Assembly (NCBI GenBank): GCA_947095585.1
Contig: OX352763.1
Span: 39,606,010-39,670,009 of the forward strand
Direction of reading: 5' to 3'
Origin: Nephrocerus scutellatus
Lineage: Eukaryota; Arthropoda; Insecta; Diptera; Pipunculidae
DNA: 64,000 nucleotides
The notes under the pieces are model-generated. The model saw only the letters and a list, made by a program, of their open reading frames with translations. It did not search any database and was not told where the DNA came from. Every line of letters begins with the position of its first letter. The first letter of the stretch is position 1. Both the position numbers and the translations under genes were made by a program. Positions 11,331 to 24,149 of this stretch are shown piece after piece.

Positions 11331-13079
11331 GTGCTAAGGAATTTAATTGAAACGAAAACTCACAACTTAAATCGGCCTCCCAAGGATAAGCTTTGAAAAG
11401 AAACATGACACGTCCAATGTTCCTCATTGACACAAAAGAAATTCTTTAAGCCACATGTTATGATCATGTACTATTCTGGTGCATAATTAATAGTACATGA
11501 AATCTTTACCTTCAAAGTCATTTCAACATTTTGTAATTTAGTGCTGCTAACTAGTACAGTACAGATCGCCCGCGCAGTAGCAGAAGCATGAAAAAAAGAT
11601 CACAACACAACAAATGCCCACCGCCACAACAACAAGAGTGTCCTCACTTTCAGCAGTTTATCACCTCCCTTCCAAATATCTGCTGTTCAGGATTTGACAA
11701 ATTTATACTCGCCCCACAACACACCGCAACAGCGAGTCGAGTCAATGGTGTTTTCCCATTTGCGTTCTACGAACGTATCTTGGATGTATGTGCACTAACT
11801 CCACTTATATTTATGCTTCCAATAACTAAACTGCAGACCCCAAAAGAAGCGGTGACAAACGAACGGCGGCTTCAGACAGACAATTCAAAAGACCCAAATC
11901 AGAACGAGCAGAAAAGCATCATGCGGAGCACAAAAACCCACTGACAACTATGAGGACAACCAGAACCATGAAACAGGAGACATTTCGAGAATCACACAGG
12001 CAGAGAAAAAATCCGCTCAACATCAACGCTTGATGGGCGTCGACTGACGAACACGACCAACTCGACGATGTGTTTTTTGTTGTTCCAATCGGCTGACTCA
12101 TCATTGCTGTCGCACTACACATTTTGTTTCGCCATTAAGGAAGTAGTTTGTCCCATTGTTGGTTCCTTTAGTTTTTTTGGTTTTGGCAAATTGAAAGAAA
12201 CCCAAATGTGAAGTGACTAAATGGAGCGCGGGAACAACAGAAGAGGGACAAAGAAAAAAAAACGTTTTCCAACCTCAGTGGAGGAATTTGTAATTTGCCA
12301 TCATCATTATAATCATCATCTGGATAACATACAAAACAGAAAACATATGACAGCCACCAGCGAGCAAACAGTTCTTGACAGTGGTAATGGTGGCGCATCA
12401 CATAGCAAAGAACATTCAAGACCACCGCCGCCGCTCCTCAGCGAACATCGAATCAGAAAGGACAAGCCAACCCAACCGGAGGAGTAATCGGCAGAAGCAA
12501 ATCACTTATGAACGTGATGTGGTGTTGTAGTAGTGCAGCAGATCGACTCAATTCTCATGGAGGAGGACAACGACATGGAATTTGCTGACGCTGATGTTTA
12601 TTTTGCTCCTCGACATCGTCAGTTTAATGCCAACATATGTATGGAGTATTTTTTTTTTTTTTTTTATTTCTCGTCCAGCAGCATCACCGTCCACCGCCAC
12701 CAACTCAATCAATGAATTTTAGGTATTTACCCGAAATAAGCTAAACATATTTGAAACGGATGGATTGATGGTTGGTTGCAAGGAATTTTGTTGTTTGTCC
12801 ACAAGAGTTCGATTTATCCAGATTCTATGTTCATATCTTCACCTTATACAGACGATTGTCTAATGGAGCGCAGAGACGGTCCGACAATTTCCTGATGATT
12901 GATATTTTGTTAGCAACAACTACTCGTTAGAATTATTTATTCATCTGATATGCTGCTGAATTTAACTTCTTGTTGCTGGACTCGTTTTCAATCTGGGAAC
13001 GGGCAATTTGGATTAAAATAATTAACATCCTGCATGTACTGCATGGTACATTTTTGCTGTGTATGTAATAAACACCATT
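11331..13079. other. Unique, probably intronic or intergenic block
   Basis: Open frames at 11588-11944 (+) and 12533-12715 (+) show no known domain. The second becomes poly-Phe from a T run. ACAACA- and CAG-rich words and a T19 run (about 12651) are present. There is no convincing acceptor/donor pair. Confidence 0.4.
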
Positions 13080-13165
13080 GTTCAGATCAGACATTATTGG
13101 TGTGCCACAAGGCAGCAGTTTAGGGGCTAGTCACATTATTGCAATTCTGAACATTTAATAAAAAA
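13080..13165 (+). mobile_element. Short LINE RT fragment
   Basis: Translation across about 13095-13125 reads IIGVPQGSSLGA, the conserved RT 'GVPQGS.LGP' block. Nothing before or after it aligns, so it is a small remnant. Confidence 0.5.
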
Positions 13166-13386
13166 ACAGGTATGAAAGCTGTGTGTCATCCAAATATCTA
13201 TGTAACTTCCTATAAAGAAGATCCTCAGTGCTAACCTATTAGGAATATCCCTTTTTTTGGTTAAAATGTAGGATCAAAATCCACTTGAAAGAATGACTTT
13301 AAGTATCATAAGTGGAACCAAAAATGTGACTCCAATCTATCTTGGAAAAGAAATGTGGAAGACTAAGGTAGACAGAAAGAGAGAAA

Positions 13387-13586
13387 NNNNNNNNNNNNNN
13401 NNNNNNNNNNNNNNNNNNNNNNNNNNNNNNNNNNNNNNNNNNNNNNNNNNNNNNNNNNNNNNNNNNNNNNNNNNNNNNNNNNNNNNNNNNNNNNNNNNNN
13501 NNNNNNNNNNNNNNNNNNNNNNNNNNNNNNNNNNNNNNNNNNNNNNNNNNNNNNNNNNNNNNNNNNNNNNNNNNNNNNNNNNNNNN
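13387..13586. other. Assembly gap (200 N)
   Basis: Exactly 200 consecutive N, a conventional scaffold-gap size. The real length may differ, and open frames crossing it are artefacts. Confidence 0.99.
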
Positions 13587-13639
13587 CCATGCACGTATCC
13601 TAAGACTGAGATAATAAACTGATTAGCTACAAAATTTGC

Positions 13640-14750
13640 TATTTTTCACCTATAAGTTTTATTTAGCAGCTCTGTATTATGTTCGGTAAATGTGCAGAGT
13701 AGATCTGGGTGGCACCTGACCACACATGGCAATTGTACTCAAGTTTTGGGAGAAGCGTGAATAACACCCAGGCAGAGAGAGCATGAAATGTTTCGTTTAA
13801 TGAAGCTCTAACATTTGGAATTTTTTGCGATGTAGAATTTCGATTTGGCAACATACGACATCATTAAATGCTGTTTTCTGGTTCCACTTCTGAAGATCAT
13901 GAACCTCCGACATAATCTGGATAGCTGTCATTATACTGTATCGGATTTAAAGTGGCAGACACTAGTCCTCTGATAAAAATAACAAATATTTTCAGAGAAA
14001 AAATAGAGCCTTGTGGCACACTAGCATTTATGTGATTAATTTTAGACTTTAACCCGCCCAAAACAGCTTCAAATCGAAGCTTAGAAAGATTGCTACTAAT
14101 CCGATGATGGGCAGGGCAGTTATTCAGGAAAATCCAAAACACTGTCAAATGCCTTTGAAGGAAATTTAAGACTCAGTTAAACTTTTTGTCACAAAAAAAC
14201 CATGGTTGGCATTGACGAATTTTCGTATTTTATGAAACAATTGATTAGAGCCTCCATGACACTAGTGCAATGGGACGGCGATATGAACAAGTGTCCAGAA
14301 GTACAGAATGGTGTGTAAGAACTTGTCTTCAAAACTATTTGGTATCTGGCCCAATATACCTGCAGCAACTTTGCGAGTAATAAAAGTACATATGTAGGAA
14401 GTAGGTTCAGGCATAAGCGGAAAAAAAAGAACTGGCCTAAGATGTCTTCCTTGTGGTACACCAGAAAAATTTCACTCTTTTCAATATCTTTAAACGAATT
14501 TAATATAAATTTATTGTAAACTTTTAAAAGGTTTTGTAAAAGGTGAAACCATCCATCTACACAAGAAAGAGCCATTAAAAATTCCAGAGAAATGTTTGCA
14601 CACAAACAAATTGATTCTCGACTTTCCATAGTTTCCAAAGAAAACAACTGGACTTGTTGTAATGTCAACGGTATTTAATTCTGTCAAATAGTCTGGGCTC
14701 ATTCTGGGTACAGAAATAAAACATAATCTATTATGTCACCATGTCACCAC
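13640..14750 (-). mobile_element. Degenerate LINE RT, minus strand
   Basis: Minus-strand blocks in RT order. The right part has a HCTSVMEALINCF block (about 14220-14270), the usual 'SKVMEALIN' segment upstream of the RT core. NASVPQGSIFSLKIFVIFI lies at about 13970-14030. LPKLEYNCHVWSGA, typical of the RT C-terminal region, lies at about 13710-13750. Stops and shifts between blocks make it inactive. The left end is close to the assembly gap. Confidence 0.7.
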
Positions 14751-16964
14751 AGTGTATCCTGTGTTGTTGCAAGACAAGCGTTTAGTTTTCATGGATTCTC
14801 GGTTTCCCAGCAAAGAGCATTTAAGTCCACATTATTATCCTGCAGCTTGTAAAATATCACCAACAAGGAGTCAGAGGATTATGTTATGTTTATGTGTGAG
14901 CGGTAGTGTGTGCGAACGGTCTCTCTCGTCTCGTGTGAGATGCCATGTGGATTCAAGCAAACAAAATGTTCCCGGGGTGCAAGCATGCAAACAAACAAAC
15001 AAACAGACAAACAGGAGGAAGAATAAACGAGAGCGACCTAACGACGACGGAACAAACGAGCAAACAACCAACCAAGCGACGGCGACGACAACGATAACGA
15101 CTAAAGGACTCTTAAGTTGACACTGGATGTGAAAATAAATGTTCTTTAGTGGTTCACAAGCGAAACCTAAATATACGAGCATTTCCAAATCCACCCAACT
15201 CGAAGGTGCACCGAAACACCACCACCCTCCGCCACCTATCACGCCATCAAAGAAGCAGAATAAATTATTTAACATGGCGGTCGTTGGTTGGATTTTATTC
15301 GGTCTCCGTATACGTCTCCGCAACGGTCTTTTGCAGTCCGAGTGTTTTTCAAGTAAGTAAATGCTCCTGAGGAGCGTCATCCCTGGTAGAGTGCATAAAT
15401 AAGTAAGTGAGAGCGCCGTCGCCATCGCCAGCAGTCTCCACAGAGACAGCAATTGCAATGCCAGCAGCCAACAGGAAGGCAGGAAGGAAGGAAGGAAGAA
15501 TCGAGCCGGCAAACGGAACAGGGAATATAAGGATCCGGTCTCTATCTCTGATGATGGGCTATATGGCTGGGCCGCCATTTATACAAATACACAAGACACA
15601 CACACACATAGTTTCCGGTGAAAATTCGTTTCGTTCGTTTACTTTGTTGTTTTTATTTACTTATAAGGGAGATGGTGTTCCACCCCTTTGAAGAAATGCC
15701 AGCAGGGGTAGGTGGGGTAACGACTAACGACGGCGAGTAAAGTAAATTTTGTAGCAAAAACCAACAAAAAAATCTCCCGTCGCGTTCACAACAGCCGAAC
15801 ACAGAAGGCAGAAAACTTTACCCGACGTATTTAAGCTGCTTATGTCGGAGCTTAGCTGGGAGCTAAACAGGGTGTAACCACGAGCAATAGCGTAGCCAGG
15901 AAACCAGTGGGTGGTCTGGGGTAGGTTGTTGCCAAGACAACAAGCGAGTCTACACTGGGGACGGACGGACATACAACTTTCCGTTTAAGCATCTCAACGG
16001 CATCACATCTTGACAGAGCAGAGCCGGCGTGGTGTACTTATCCTGCTAATCCATTTATTATTTTATATTAATTCTGTACATGAGACTGCCGAGGGGGAGA
16101 ACAAGCACCCTGCATTCACGTGGCAATAACCAGCAGGACGCCTTCCACCATCGGTTATTTGCTTTTAGCAAAATTAGTTGCTGGAAGATAACCATCCAGC
16201 AAAGTCAGTTAGCGAGCGAAAGGAGATGATCGGGAGATAGGTGGGGGCACTAAACCTCCGGTAAACAGTTTTGTTAATTCAAATCTAAGCATGTGGCAGC
16301 AGCAAATTACATTACCCGTATAACTCAATCGACTTAACGCGCGATGATGATGGTGAGCAGGAGGAGGAGGAGGAGGAAAAAAAGAAGGAATGGATGAAAG
16401 GATGAAGCTGTTAGCATTATATTATAATATGGGAACGAATATACCAAGTAAACGAATTCCATCACAGCTGCAGCCAAAGGCAATAAAACTCAGCTCATCT
16501 CATGAATATTTAATTAAGGGGGACTTTGCAAGCGGAAGGCAGTGAAGTGAGCGCCTGAGCAGTGCTCCCTCCCACACATCAATCAAAATTCACAACACCA
16601 AGTTGAGTTGTGTGTTTCTGATTTTCCGTTTTCCGTCCCGTCCTTCTTCCAGTTCACGCTGAAAATGGCTGAGATTTTTCGCGGCTAGCGAGACCGACCG
16701 ACGACCGGAAGGAAATCGACCAGAAGCGAAAGCAAACGGAAAAGAAAAAGAAATTAAAATTCCATAAACAGACGGGTAGCTGAGCATCACCGTCCGTCCG
16801 TGCTTCGGCGTATGGAAAGTTTTTTTTAATCGGCCGGCGGTGTGACTTTCGATTATGTGTGTGTGTGTGTGTGTGTGTGTGCGTTCGGCGTAGACATCCC
16901 ACACTTACACACTAATATTTCATTCATTTTACTAAAATGCACCTGAATATATTCCTTTTATCAC
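14751..16964. other. Unique, probably intronic or intergenic block
   Basis: It holds short simple repeats: AAAC tetramers about 14990-15012, GGAA about 15480-15500, AGG about 16362-16376 and GT about 16857-16881. A 235-codon minus-strand frame (14871-15578) is open mainly because of such low-complexity words and has no recognisable domain. No exon is claimed. Confidence 0.45.
16857..16881. repeat. (GT)n microsatellite
   Basis: A perfect GT run of about 24 bp at the right end of the unique block. Confidence 0.9.
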
Positions 16965-19145
16965 AATATAGTGACGGCGTCATAACTGCGGCCAGCATTG
17001 AAGTCGGAAACGAAAAATTCTGGAAGGTTTCTGCATACATGAAACGGGACGCCGCCGCCAGAAATACTGGAGAAGCTCATCTCTGATGCAGAGAAAATGA
17101 AAATTGGGGCGATCCTAGGATGCGATGCAAATGCTCATTACACAGTATGGGGCAGCACCGACGTAAATGAGAGAGGTGAGTCATTTTTTGAATACTTACT
17201 AAATAGGAACATCGCTATATGCAATATTGGGAAAACTGGGTTATCTATAGGGCGATGCTAGACTATAGAGAAGATAGATACCATGGTAGATACTGTAACA
17301 GGTGCCACGAATCCTTCCTTTGATGCTGCCTGCCCCTGTGTTTATAAGAGGGAACTAAGAAAGGCACACAGGAAGTCTTGGGAGCTCTTATGTGACCCTT
17401 TAAACCCTGTCCTGCCCTGTCTAGCCCTCTATACTAAAGTCAGTTCGCATACAGGAAAACAAAAAGTACAGAGGGCACCCTTCACTATCTAGTTAAAAAG
17501 ATAGAAGGGGCTTTTCGCTTCAAGGAAATGGCTCTGTGTGCGTTCCTTGACATTGATGGTGCGTTCGTTAACACAGGCTACGACTCAATAACAAGAGCAA
17601 TAAGTAACAGAGGTATCGAGGGCTTGACCAACCAATGGGAACATGCTGGAAAGTCGAGTCATTACTTCCTCCTCAGGAGGAGTGTCTATGTGGGTGACTG
17701 CAGTTAAGGGCTGCCCGCAAGGAGGCATACTCTCGCCCCTTGTATGGTCACTTATCAGAGACAACCTTCTAGCCGATCTGCATAGATCGGGCTACATCGC
17801 CATTGGTTATGCTGACGATTTGGCGATCATTATTAGTGGTAAGTACAGCACGACCATAGAAAATGTCAGGCAAGGTGCATTACTGCACGTCTTATAATGG
17901 TTCAGTACGAAGTACTTTCCATCAGTTCTTGCAAAACCTTTGCCTTTCACGAAACAAAGATTTTCCAATATGGGACCTATCATCTTGAAGGGCACTACAT
18001 TAGAGTATTCCAGTAAGGTTAAATATCTCGGAGTCATCCTTGATAAACGACTCTGCCATTGAACGTGCCACTAGGGCCCTGTGGGCCTGTAGACGCAGTA
18101 CGTGGGGTCTTAATCCTAAAATAATACATTGGATGTATACCATGATGATCAGACCAATCATCACGTACGTGGCCATCATATGGTGCCCGAAAATTCTTGA
18201 ACGGACAACGGTAATTAAGCTTCAGAAGCTACAAAGAATTGCCTATGACGGGAGCCATGTGAACCTGCCCTACGACTGCATTAGAAACTGTTGTATGGCT
18301 TTCACCACTGCAATCTTCATTAGGAAGACGGCCGCTAGATGCGCTTTCAAGCTGCAACTAGAATATGGGTACGAACAAGGTGACTACGTGGGACACCTGA
18401 ATATTCTAGACTCAATTTCTGAAAGAGACATGTTTTATACCGGACTCAATGGCCAGGGAGTACTATTTCGGTAGGTTATTTGAGGTAAAAATATTGGACC
18501 AAGAAATCTGGTCTTCTAAGCGGAGGTCCATGCCATAAAGGTCTGCGCTAGGATAAACCTAAGGGTAAGAGTATTATAGGCTCTACGATTTATATATTTT
18601 TAGATAGTCAGGCAGCACTGAAAGTGCTGTCGTCCAGCATAATGGACTCTAAATCAGCTACGATGCACTGCAATCCCCGGCAGAGCTCAACAGGGTAAAA
18701 CTCGGTTGGGTCCCTGGTCATCAGGGTGTTGCAGGCAACGAACATGCAGTTAAACTAGTTAAGGCTGGTTCAGAATATGCATTCTTAGGACCGGAACCCT
18801 ACGATGATTAATAAATGGGAAAGGAAACTTCGTCTCGCCCACTGGGAGGGATAATACCCCAGGGCTTAGACAGTACAAACGGTTAATCGGCACTTTTCCT
18901 ATAAGGAAATCCTTGATCTTGACAAGGATAGCATTAGAAAGCTAGTGAGTTTTCTCCCAGGTCACTGTGGCTTGCGATATCACATTAACAAAATAAGTCT
19001 GGGCTCAAACACGGAATGTAGGTTCTGTTTGGAGGAGAACAAAACATCGGGGCACATTCTCTGTGACTGTCGCCGTTCGCTGGCGGATTTGCGTAATTCT
19101 CTACCACTAAGGACATACTATCCTTCATTAGGATGGTAGTGAGTC
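16965..19145 (+). mobile_element. Degenerate LOA/I-like LINE with endonuclease, RT and RNase H remnants
   Basis: Plus-strand pieces appear in full LINE order. An apurinic endonuclease segment has LGCDANAHYTVWGSTDVNER (about 17120-17180). RT pieces include ALCAFLDIDGAF (17530), CPQGGILSPLVWSL (17712), the catalytic box YADDLAIII (17807) and VKYLGVILDKRL (18020). After the RT comes IRPIITYVAIIWCPK (18150). An RNase H segment reads FLDSQAALKVLSSS then LGWVPGHQGVAGNEHAV (18600-18750). A C-terminal zinc-knuckle-like CRFCLEENKTSGHILCDC ends near 19070. RNase H after RT fits the I/LOA group more than R1. Many stops and frameshifts make it a pseudogene. Confidence 0.8.
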
Positions 19146-20010
19146 TCTTAGATTAGTTACACCCTACGTTACAAGAGGGTTTTGAGTGGGATGGTGATGG
19201 GCTTTAAGGTAGTTTGAGGGCGTCTTGAGATGATGTTAAAGAGATATTAAAGGGGGTACTTAAGGGGATCTAAAGGGGGTCTCGAGGGAGTCTAGATGCA
19301 CTTTAGGGTTTTTTTTTGGGTGTTTGAGAGGGTCTAGAGTGGGGTCTTGAAGGGGGTCCTAATGTATTCTGGAGGAAGCCTTGTGAGGGATCTGCAGAGA
19401 GTTCTGACTGGGTCTTCAGAGGGTATTGAGGGAGTCTTAAGGAGTTATGGAGAAGGTCTTAAGATGGGTCTTGAGGTTGGTCCTGAGGGAGATCTTAAGG
19501 GCGGTTAACGGGAGTCTCGAGTTGTTCTTGCGGTGCTCTAGATGGGGTTTGAGAGTGACTTGACGAGGGTCTTGACGAGGGTTTTGCAGGGGTTTTAAGG
19601 GAATCTTGAGTGGGGTTCATGAAGGTTTGTCAGGGTCCTGAGTAGGGTCTTGTAGAGGTCTTAAGAAAATCTTGAAGGGGTTTAAAAGGGGAATTGAGGG
19701 GGTTTGAGAGGGCCTTAAGAGGGATCTGAGGAGGGTTTTTAAGGGAATCTTGAGCTGGGTCTTATGGGGGTTTTGAGAGGGGCCTTGCGGGGTTCTTTGG
19801 TGGTGTTAATGGGTTCTTAGATGGTCTTAAGTGTTCTGATGGGGTATTCAGCGAGTATTAATGGCGGCAGTATCCTGGTCTTAACGGGCTCTTCCCGAGG
19901 GGTTTTTGTCAGTATCTTAAGTGGGATCTTGACGAGGTACTTAGGTGATCTTCAGGGAATCTTGAGCTGATTTTGAGAGGGTTTTGAGCTGTTCTTAAGA
20001 AGGTGCTTAG
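19146..20010. repeat. G-rich degenerate short-period array
   Basis: About 865 bp dominated on the plus strand by imperfect words such as GGGTCTTGAGGGGGTCTTAA, with recurring GGTCTTGAG, TCTTAAG and runs of 3-5 G. Units are 10-25 bp and diverged, so no clean period can be read by eye. It begins right after the 3' end of the LINE remnant and stops near a TGTGCAGAAATTTTC word. Coding is excluded by stops in all frames. Confidence 0.7.
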
Positions 20011-20410
20011 AGTACACTGGTTGTGCAGAAATTTTCAAAAGGTATCTAATCGTCAATTTCTTGTTATCAATCAGCTGGGAAGTCGGTTAAAAATATATAT
20101 GTACAGGTGATGGCTCTTAAAGCAATCAGAGTCACATATACTTTTAGACATCTGTGTCGAACTCGTGCGACTATGCAGAAAAATTGTGATGGAAAATTCT
20201 CGCTTCTCCGTCTAGGTCGGAAGGTGACTCAAAGTGTCAAGGTGACTTGTTAAACATCATTTTGGAGATACTAGGGCGGAACGCTAAGGCCCTCGATTGA
20301 AGTATATTTTTTTTTCTTTTGCAAATCTTACAACTGTCCTTGTATGAGCTGGACATCTATCGAAATATTATTTGAAGAACCCAGGAAGACTTCGGTCGGG
20401 TGATAACCTC
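20011..20410. other. Unassigned DNA
   Basis: No recognisable motif. The sequence is AT-rich with no open frame of note. Confidence 0.3.
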
Positions 20411-20480
20411 ATTGAACCAAAAGGAGCGAAAAGGCGCTGGGCAAAGTTGGTTCCTGGGCAACAACATGTGGCTTTGGAGT
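20411..20480 (+). mobile_element. Short LINE fragment duplicating 23979-24035
   Basis: The block GGCGCTGGGCAAAGTTGG... to TGGAGTCAACTCA matches 23983-24035 with a handful of changes. In the 23.98-kb copy it encodes the RT segment FWATTRGVGVNSGKTE. This is a small stray copy of the same LINE family. Confidence 0.6.
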
Positions 20481-20574
20481 CAACTCATTGGCAGGTAACC
20501 AACAAAGGCAACCACAGGTATTAGCTGTCAATAAGAACCATTGTATAAGACAGAACGTCACAATTAATAATAAT

Positions 20575-20818
20575 AATTGTAGTATATATGTCAACAGGAC
20601 GTTGTGGTCCAATGCCTAGTTTCTCCCGAGTATACGTTTTGTGCGAGTTATACTTTTGCACACAAATGAAAGGGACCTAAAATTTAAAGCCATATCCGAA
20701 ATGCGAATTGAGAAACATACGGGAGAGGTAGGACCGTGAAAATGATTTTTGGTTTTGCTGGGATTTAAACTTCGAACCACTGTAGGCCAACGCACTAATC
20801 AGTAGAGCCCACGTCACA
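20575..20818 (-). mobile_element. tRNA-derived SINE, diverged copy
   Basis: Minus-strand copy with a recognisable head (TGGGCTCTACTGATTAGTGC), a degraded box-B region (GGTTCGAAGTTTAAATCCC), ATTTTCACGGTCCTACCTCTC, TTAGGTCCCTTTCATTTGTG and the GGCATTGGACCACAAC tail. It is more diverged than the copies at 32158 and 47831. Confidence 0.75.
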
Positions 20819-22480
20819 ATAGGAAGCTAACTTTGAAGTAGTTGGGAAAACTTGTCTGTTTCATTGGGCTAAGAAAGGCAACTGAGTAATAAAGAGCTTA
20901 TCTGCCGTGAAGACCCTATATTTAAGTCCTGTTATTGGCACTGTCCAAGGCAGTTTAAAGCGGAAAATTCTTTGGACGTTTTTCGGTCCAACGACAAACT
21001 GAGCTAAACGAGCTTTCCTTTGACGTTCTGACCTGGACAGGGACAAAGAAATATAAATAAATGGTACAAAACATTAGAGAAATGGTTAAATTGAGGGTGA
21101 TCTCATCTGCAAGGAATAGAAATGCGCAGTTGGAAGCAATCACTCAGCTAATGATCGTACTTTTTGGTGAGGAATGTTAGTTGAGGTCCGGGTATCCGTT
21201 ACCACCTTGGCAAAATTAAGTATAAGACGTCTTCGCTCTCTAAAATTTAGGTATTGCTTTAGGTCGTCGAGATCAATCTGGACTGGTCTGAAAACATTCG
21301 TTCCTCACCAGTTACGTCAACAGAAGGCTCGAGTTCTTTTCTTTGTGCATTTTTTAATTTCAAGTTGCCATTAAGCAGTTGTTGTCCGAGAAAACATTCT
21401 CTCTTGGGTACACGTCTCCGCATTGTGATGAACGATGTCTCCCTACTTCCGTTTGCCCCACAGTTAATTAAGTTGCTCGTTAAAGTTAGACGGTCGAGCA
21501 CGGCACACAAAACTGCAGCAAAACTCCCTTTGTGATTCGCCCGCCAATCCGCCGCATTCCTTCCTTTCCTCCCTCCATCTTTCCAGCTTTTTCGTTTAAC
21601 GAATTCTCGTGCGGAAAACCACAAAAAAGCAAATTAACTCGAACGCCAGAGAGAAATTAAATAATTTTATTATCTTCTAACGGGAAATTTGTTTATTAGC
21701 ATTAACCGACGGCAACATCGAGAGCGGTGGTCCGCCACGAACGACGACCGTTCAACTATCGTCCTGAAGTCCGAATTCTAGAAATGTATACCCCACAGCC
21801 ACACACACACACACACAGTGAGAATGAAATTGCACTGGACGCTGAACGATGGTTGCTGGATGCTGGAGCTGGCTGCTGGACGAGACGACAAAAACTCAAT
21901 TACACTTTTGTGGCTCTTCTATGTCCGTGCGATTGCAATTTGTGTGCAGCAAATACGTAATTAGTTCCAATTGAATTGAAATTTGCAGTGCTGCCTGCTG
22001 CACAGAAGTCCACCAGCCGCTTGCTGCGGTACAATAATTGGCATTATATTTGCGGTTTTCAACGTGAAATTAACAAAAATAATGGATTTTTTTTATATAA
22101 TTATTTTCTTTCGGTGTTTCGGTGTACCGTGTGCTATTAATGCATTACCACCGCCACACTCACACAGTCATATCACTGGGCATTTCATTTAAAAGAATGC
22201 GATTGTCGAAAATGACACGCAAAAGAATGATATCCGCCGTTATCGGCTTTAAAGCAAAAATTATCAGCTATGCATTCTACGCGTGCGGGACAAAGTTAAG
22301 AATAGAAGCCTCATAACGTTCTCTCCCCACCTGCCGAGATGAAAAAGAAGAATTTTTTTATCAGCCGAACGGGAGCTCCACGCCTGCTGTCTGTCTGATG
22401 TGAAGATGGGGAGACAAACGCAAAAAAAAAGTTTGCAACCCATTATTCAGGCAGTACATTGGTACCCATAGTTACACGAG
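20819..22480. other. Unassigned then unique block
   Basis: 20.82-21.33 kb may be old retroelement sequence (minus-strand peptides resemble LINE endonuclease linker but lack diagnostic motifs). 21.33-22.44 kb looks like host unique DNA, with a short CA run (about 21800-21817). No exon is claimed. Confidence 0.35.
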
Positions 22481-24060
22481 AACACAAGTCATAGAGATGG
22501 CACGAAGTCAGAATATGGTCGTTGCGAGTACAAGGTTTGCGCGAATCCACAAAGCAACCATGGTATCTCTTGATAGAGCCGAGCCACTCGCAACCAGACA
22601 AATCGTTTTGATAAATCGCCGCCAAAACCAGAAACTAGTAATCCAAGTGCCAAAGTCAACCCGGACCACTACAGACCGTCTCGAGTGCGGATTGAATTAC
22701 CCGACAAGACTACATCTGCGAATCAGGTTCGAGTCAATACAGATGCCCTTTGCAAATAGGGAGATTAAGTGCTGGAGCTAACATGCCGTGCATAGAAAAG
22801 AAACGGACACGCCTTTTATTAGTACTGCTGATTACCCCGATTACCAACAATAGGCTCTCAAGCGTTGATAACTGGACAGTGTCCGATGTCAACTCCTACT
22901 CTGACCATAAGTACAAGATTTTTCACCTGAACCTCCAGACGGAGTCGATGCAAACCTATAAAAATATTAGAAGAACTGACTGGATGAAATCGGGCAGCAT
23001 CTTCCAGTCAAAATACCAAATATTGAAATAGTTACGACTGAGGAATTGGACAGGAAAATTGAAACGTTTGAGAATTCCATGAAAGTGGCCCAATCAGTCG
23101 TGGCCAAAAAAAACTTCACCCTCCGTGGTGCAGCGAAGATTTAAGCAAACTTAGCATGATGACTGGGTCGATTTTCAATATCTGCTATACTTATGCTCGT
23201 AAATAGTGGCAGCCTTACAAACATGGCCTGAAAATCTACAAGAAAGCCATCAAAGATGCCAAAAGACGCTTTTGAATGGACTTCTGTCAATCAATCGAAA
23301 CCACAAAGGATTTTTAAAGAATCTGCAAGAATCTGTAAGATCCAGTCCAAGGAGAGCACCTGTCCGACTTTTACCATGAAAGCAGTCGGTAGCTGGGCGG
23401 CATTGGCAACATAATCCCTGTGTCTAATACACTAATATACACTTTCCTTCCTGCCATGATGAACATCCAGTTCCTCGGGATGTAGTGAATAATATCATAG
23501 CCCGAGAAATCTCCCGGCTATGGTGGCATTCAGACGATTTTGGTACACAAATCACTGGAGCTATCGACCTCCTGACTATTGAAGATTTTTGAAAGCTTTA
23601 TTAAGCTATGTCCCCCGCAGCTCTCTCGTCATTCTTGCCAAAGGCTCTCTAGAGCGCATTCTAGACAACCTCCTCAGGCAATGATTCTCAAAATCTCAAT
23701 GATCTAACACGCATATATCAAGGGCAGGTCCACAGAAACGGCCTTCCTTAATGTTTTTGAACGATTGATCACAAACACTTTACGCTAGCCACCTTCATAG
23801 ATGTGGAAGAAGGCCATTCAGGAAGACCTCATCCAGTCAGAAGTGGAGGCCTAACTCCGGCAATGGATCACATCCATGCTCGGTATCAGGATTATACAAG
23901 CCACTATCTTGGCAGCTGCAATTTACCAAACTAGTCGATAGAGGCACTACCTAGGGAGGGGTCATCTCAACCTTGTAGAAATGGCGCTGGAAAAAGTTGG
24001 TTTCTGGGCAACAACACGTGGCGTTGGAGTCAACTCAGGAAAAACTGAAGTGGTAATTTT
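22481..24060 (+). mobile_element. Degenerate R1-like LINE
   Basis: Plus-strand fragments include an endonuclease C-terminus reading VDNWTVSDVNSYSDHKYKIF (about 22860-22920), then linker and RT pieces such as TTEELD (about 23035), LATFIDVEEG (about 23790) and FWATTRGVGVNSGKTEVV (about 24000-24055). SDH in the endonuclease and the order of blocks fit an R1/LOA-like non-LTR element. Frames are broken repeatedly. The RT YADD box is missing, so there is an internal deletion between about 23900 and 23980. Confidence 0.7.
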
Positions 24061-24149
24061 TTTATCATCATCATCATATTTGGTTCTACAACCGGGGTCC
24101 GGTCCTGGCCTCCCGCAAAAAGTCTCTCCGCAGGTCCCGATTTCGAGCC

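Noticed and set aside
12533..12715. Acidic small ORF after a CAG, possible exon
   Set aside because: There is no polypyrimidine tract before it, it turns into poly-Phe from a T run, and no homology is recognised.
13293..13622. ORFs crossing the N run
   Set aside because: They are created by translating 200 N as open sequence.
14871..15578. 235-codon minus-strand open frame
   Set aside because: It is composed of Leu/Val/Cys-rich runs that arise from AAAC, GACGAC and GGAA simple repeats. No domain is visible and opposite-strand frames overlap, so it is probably chance.
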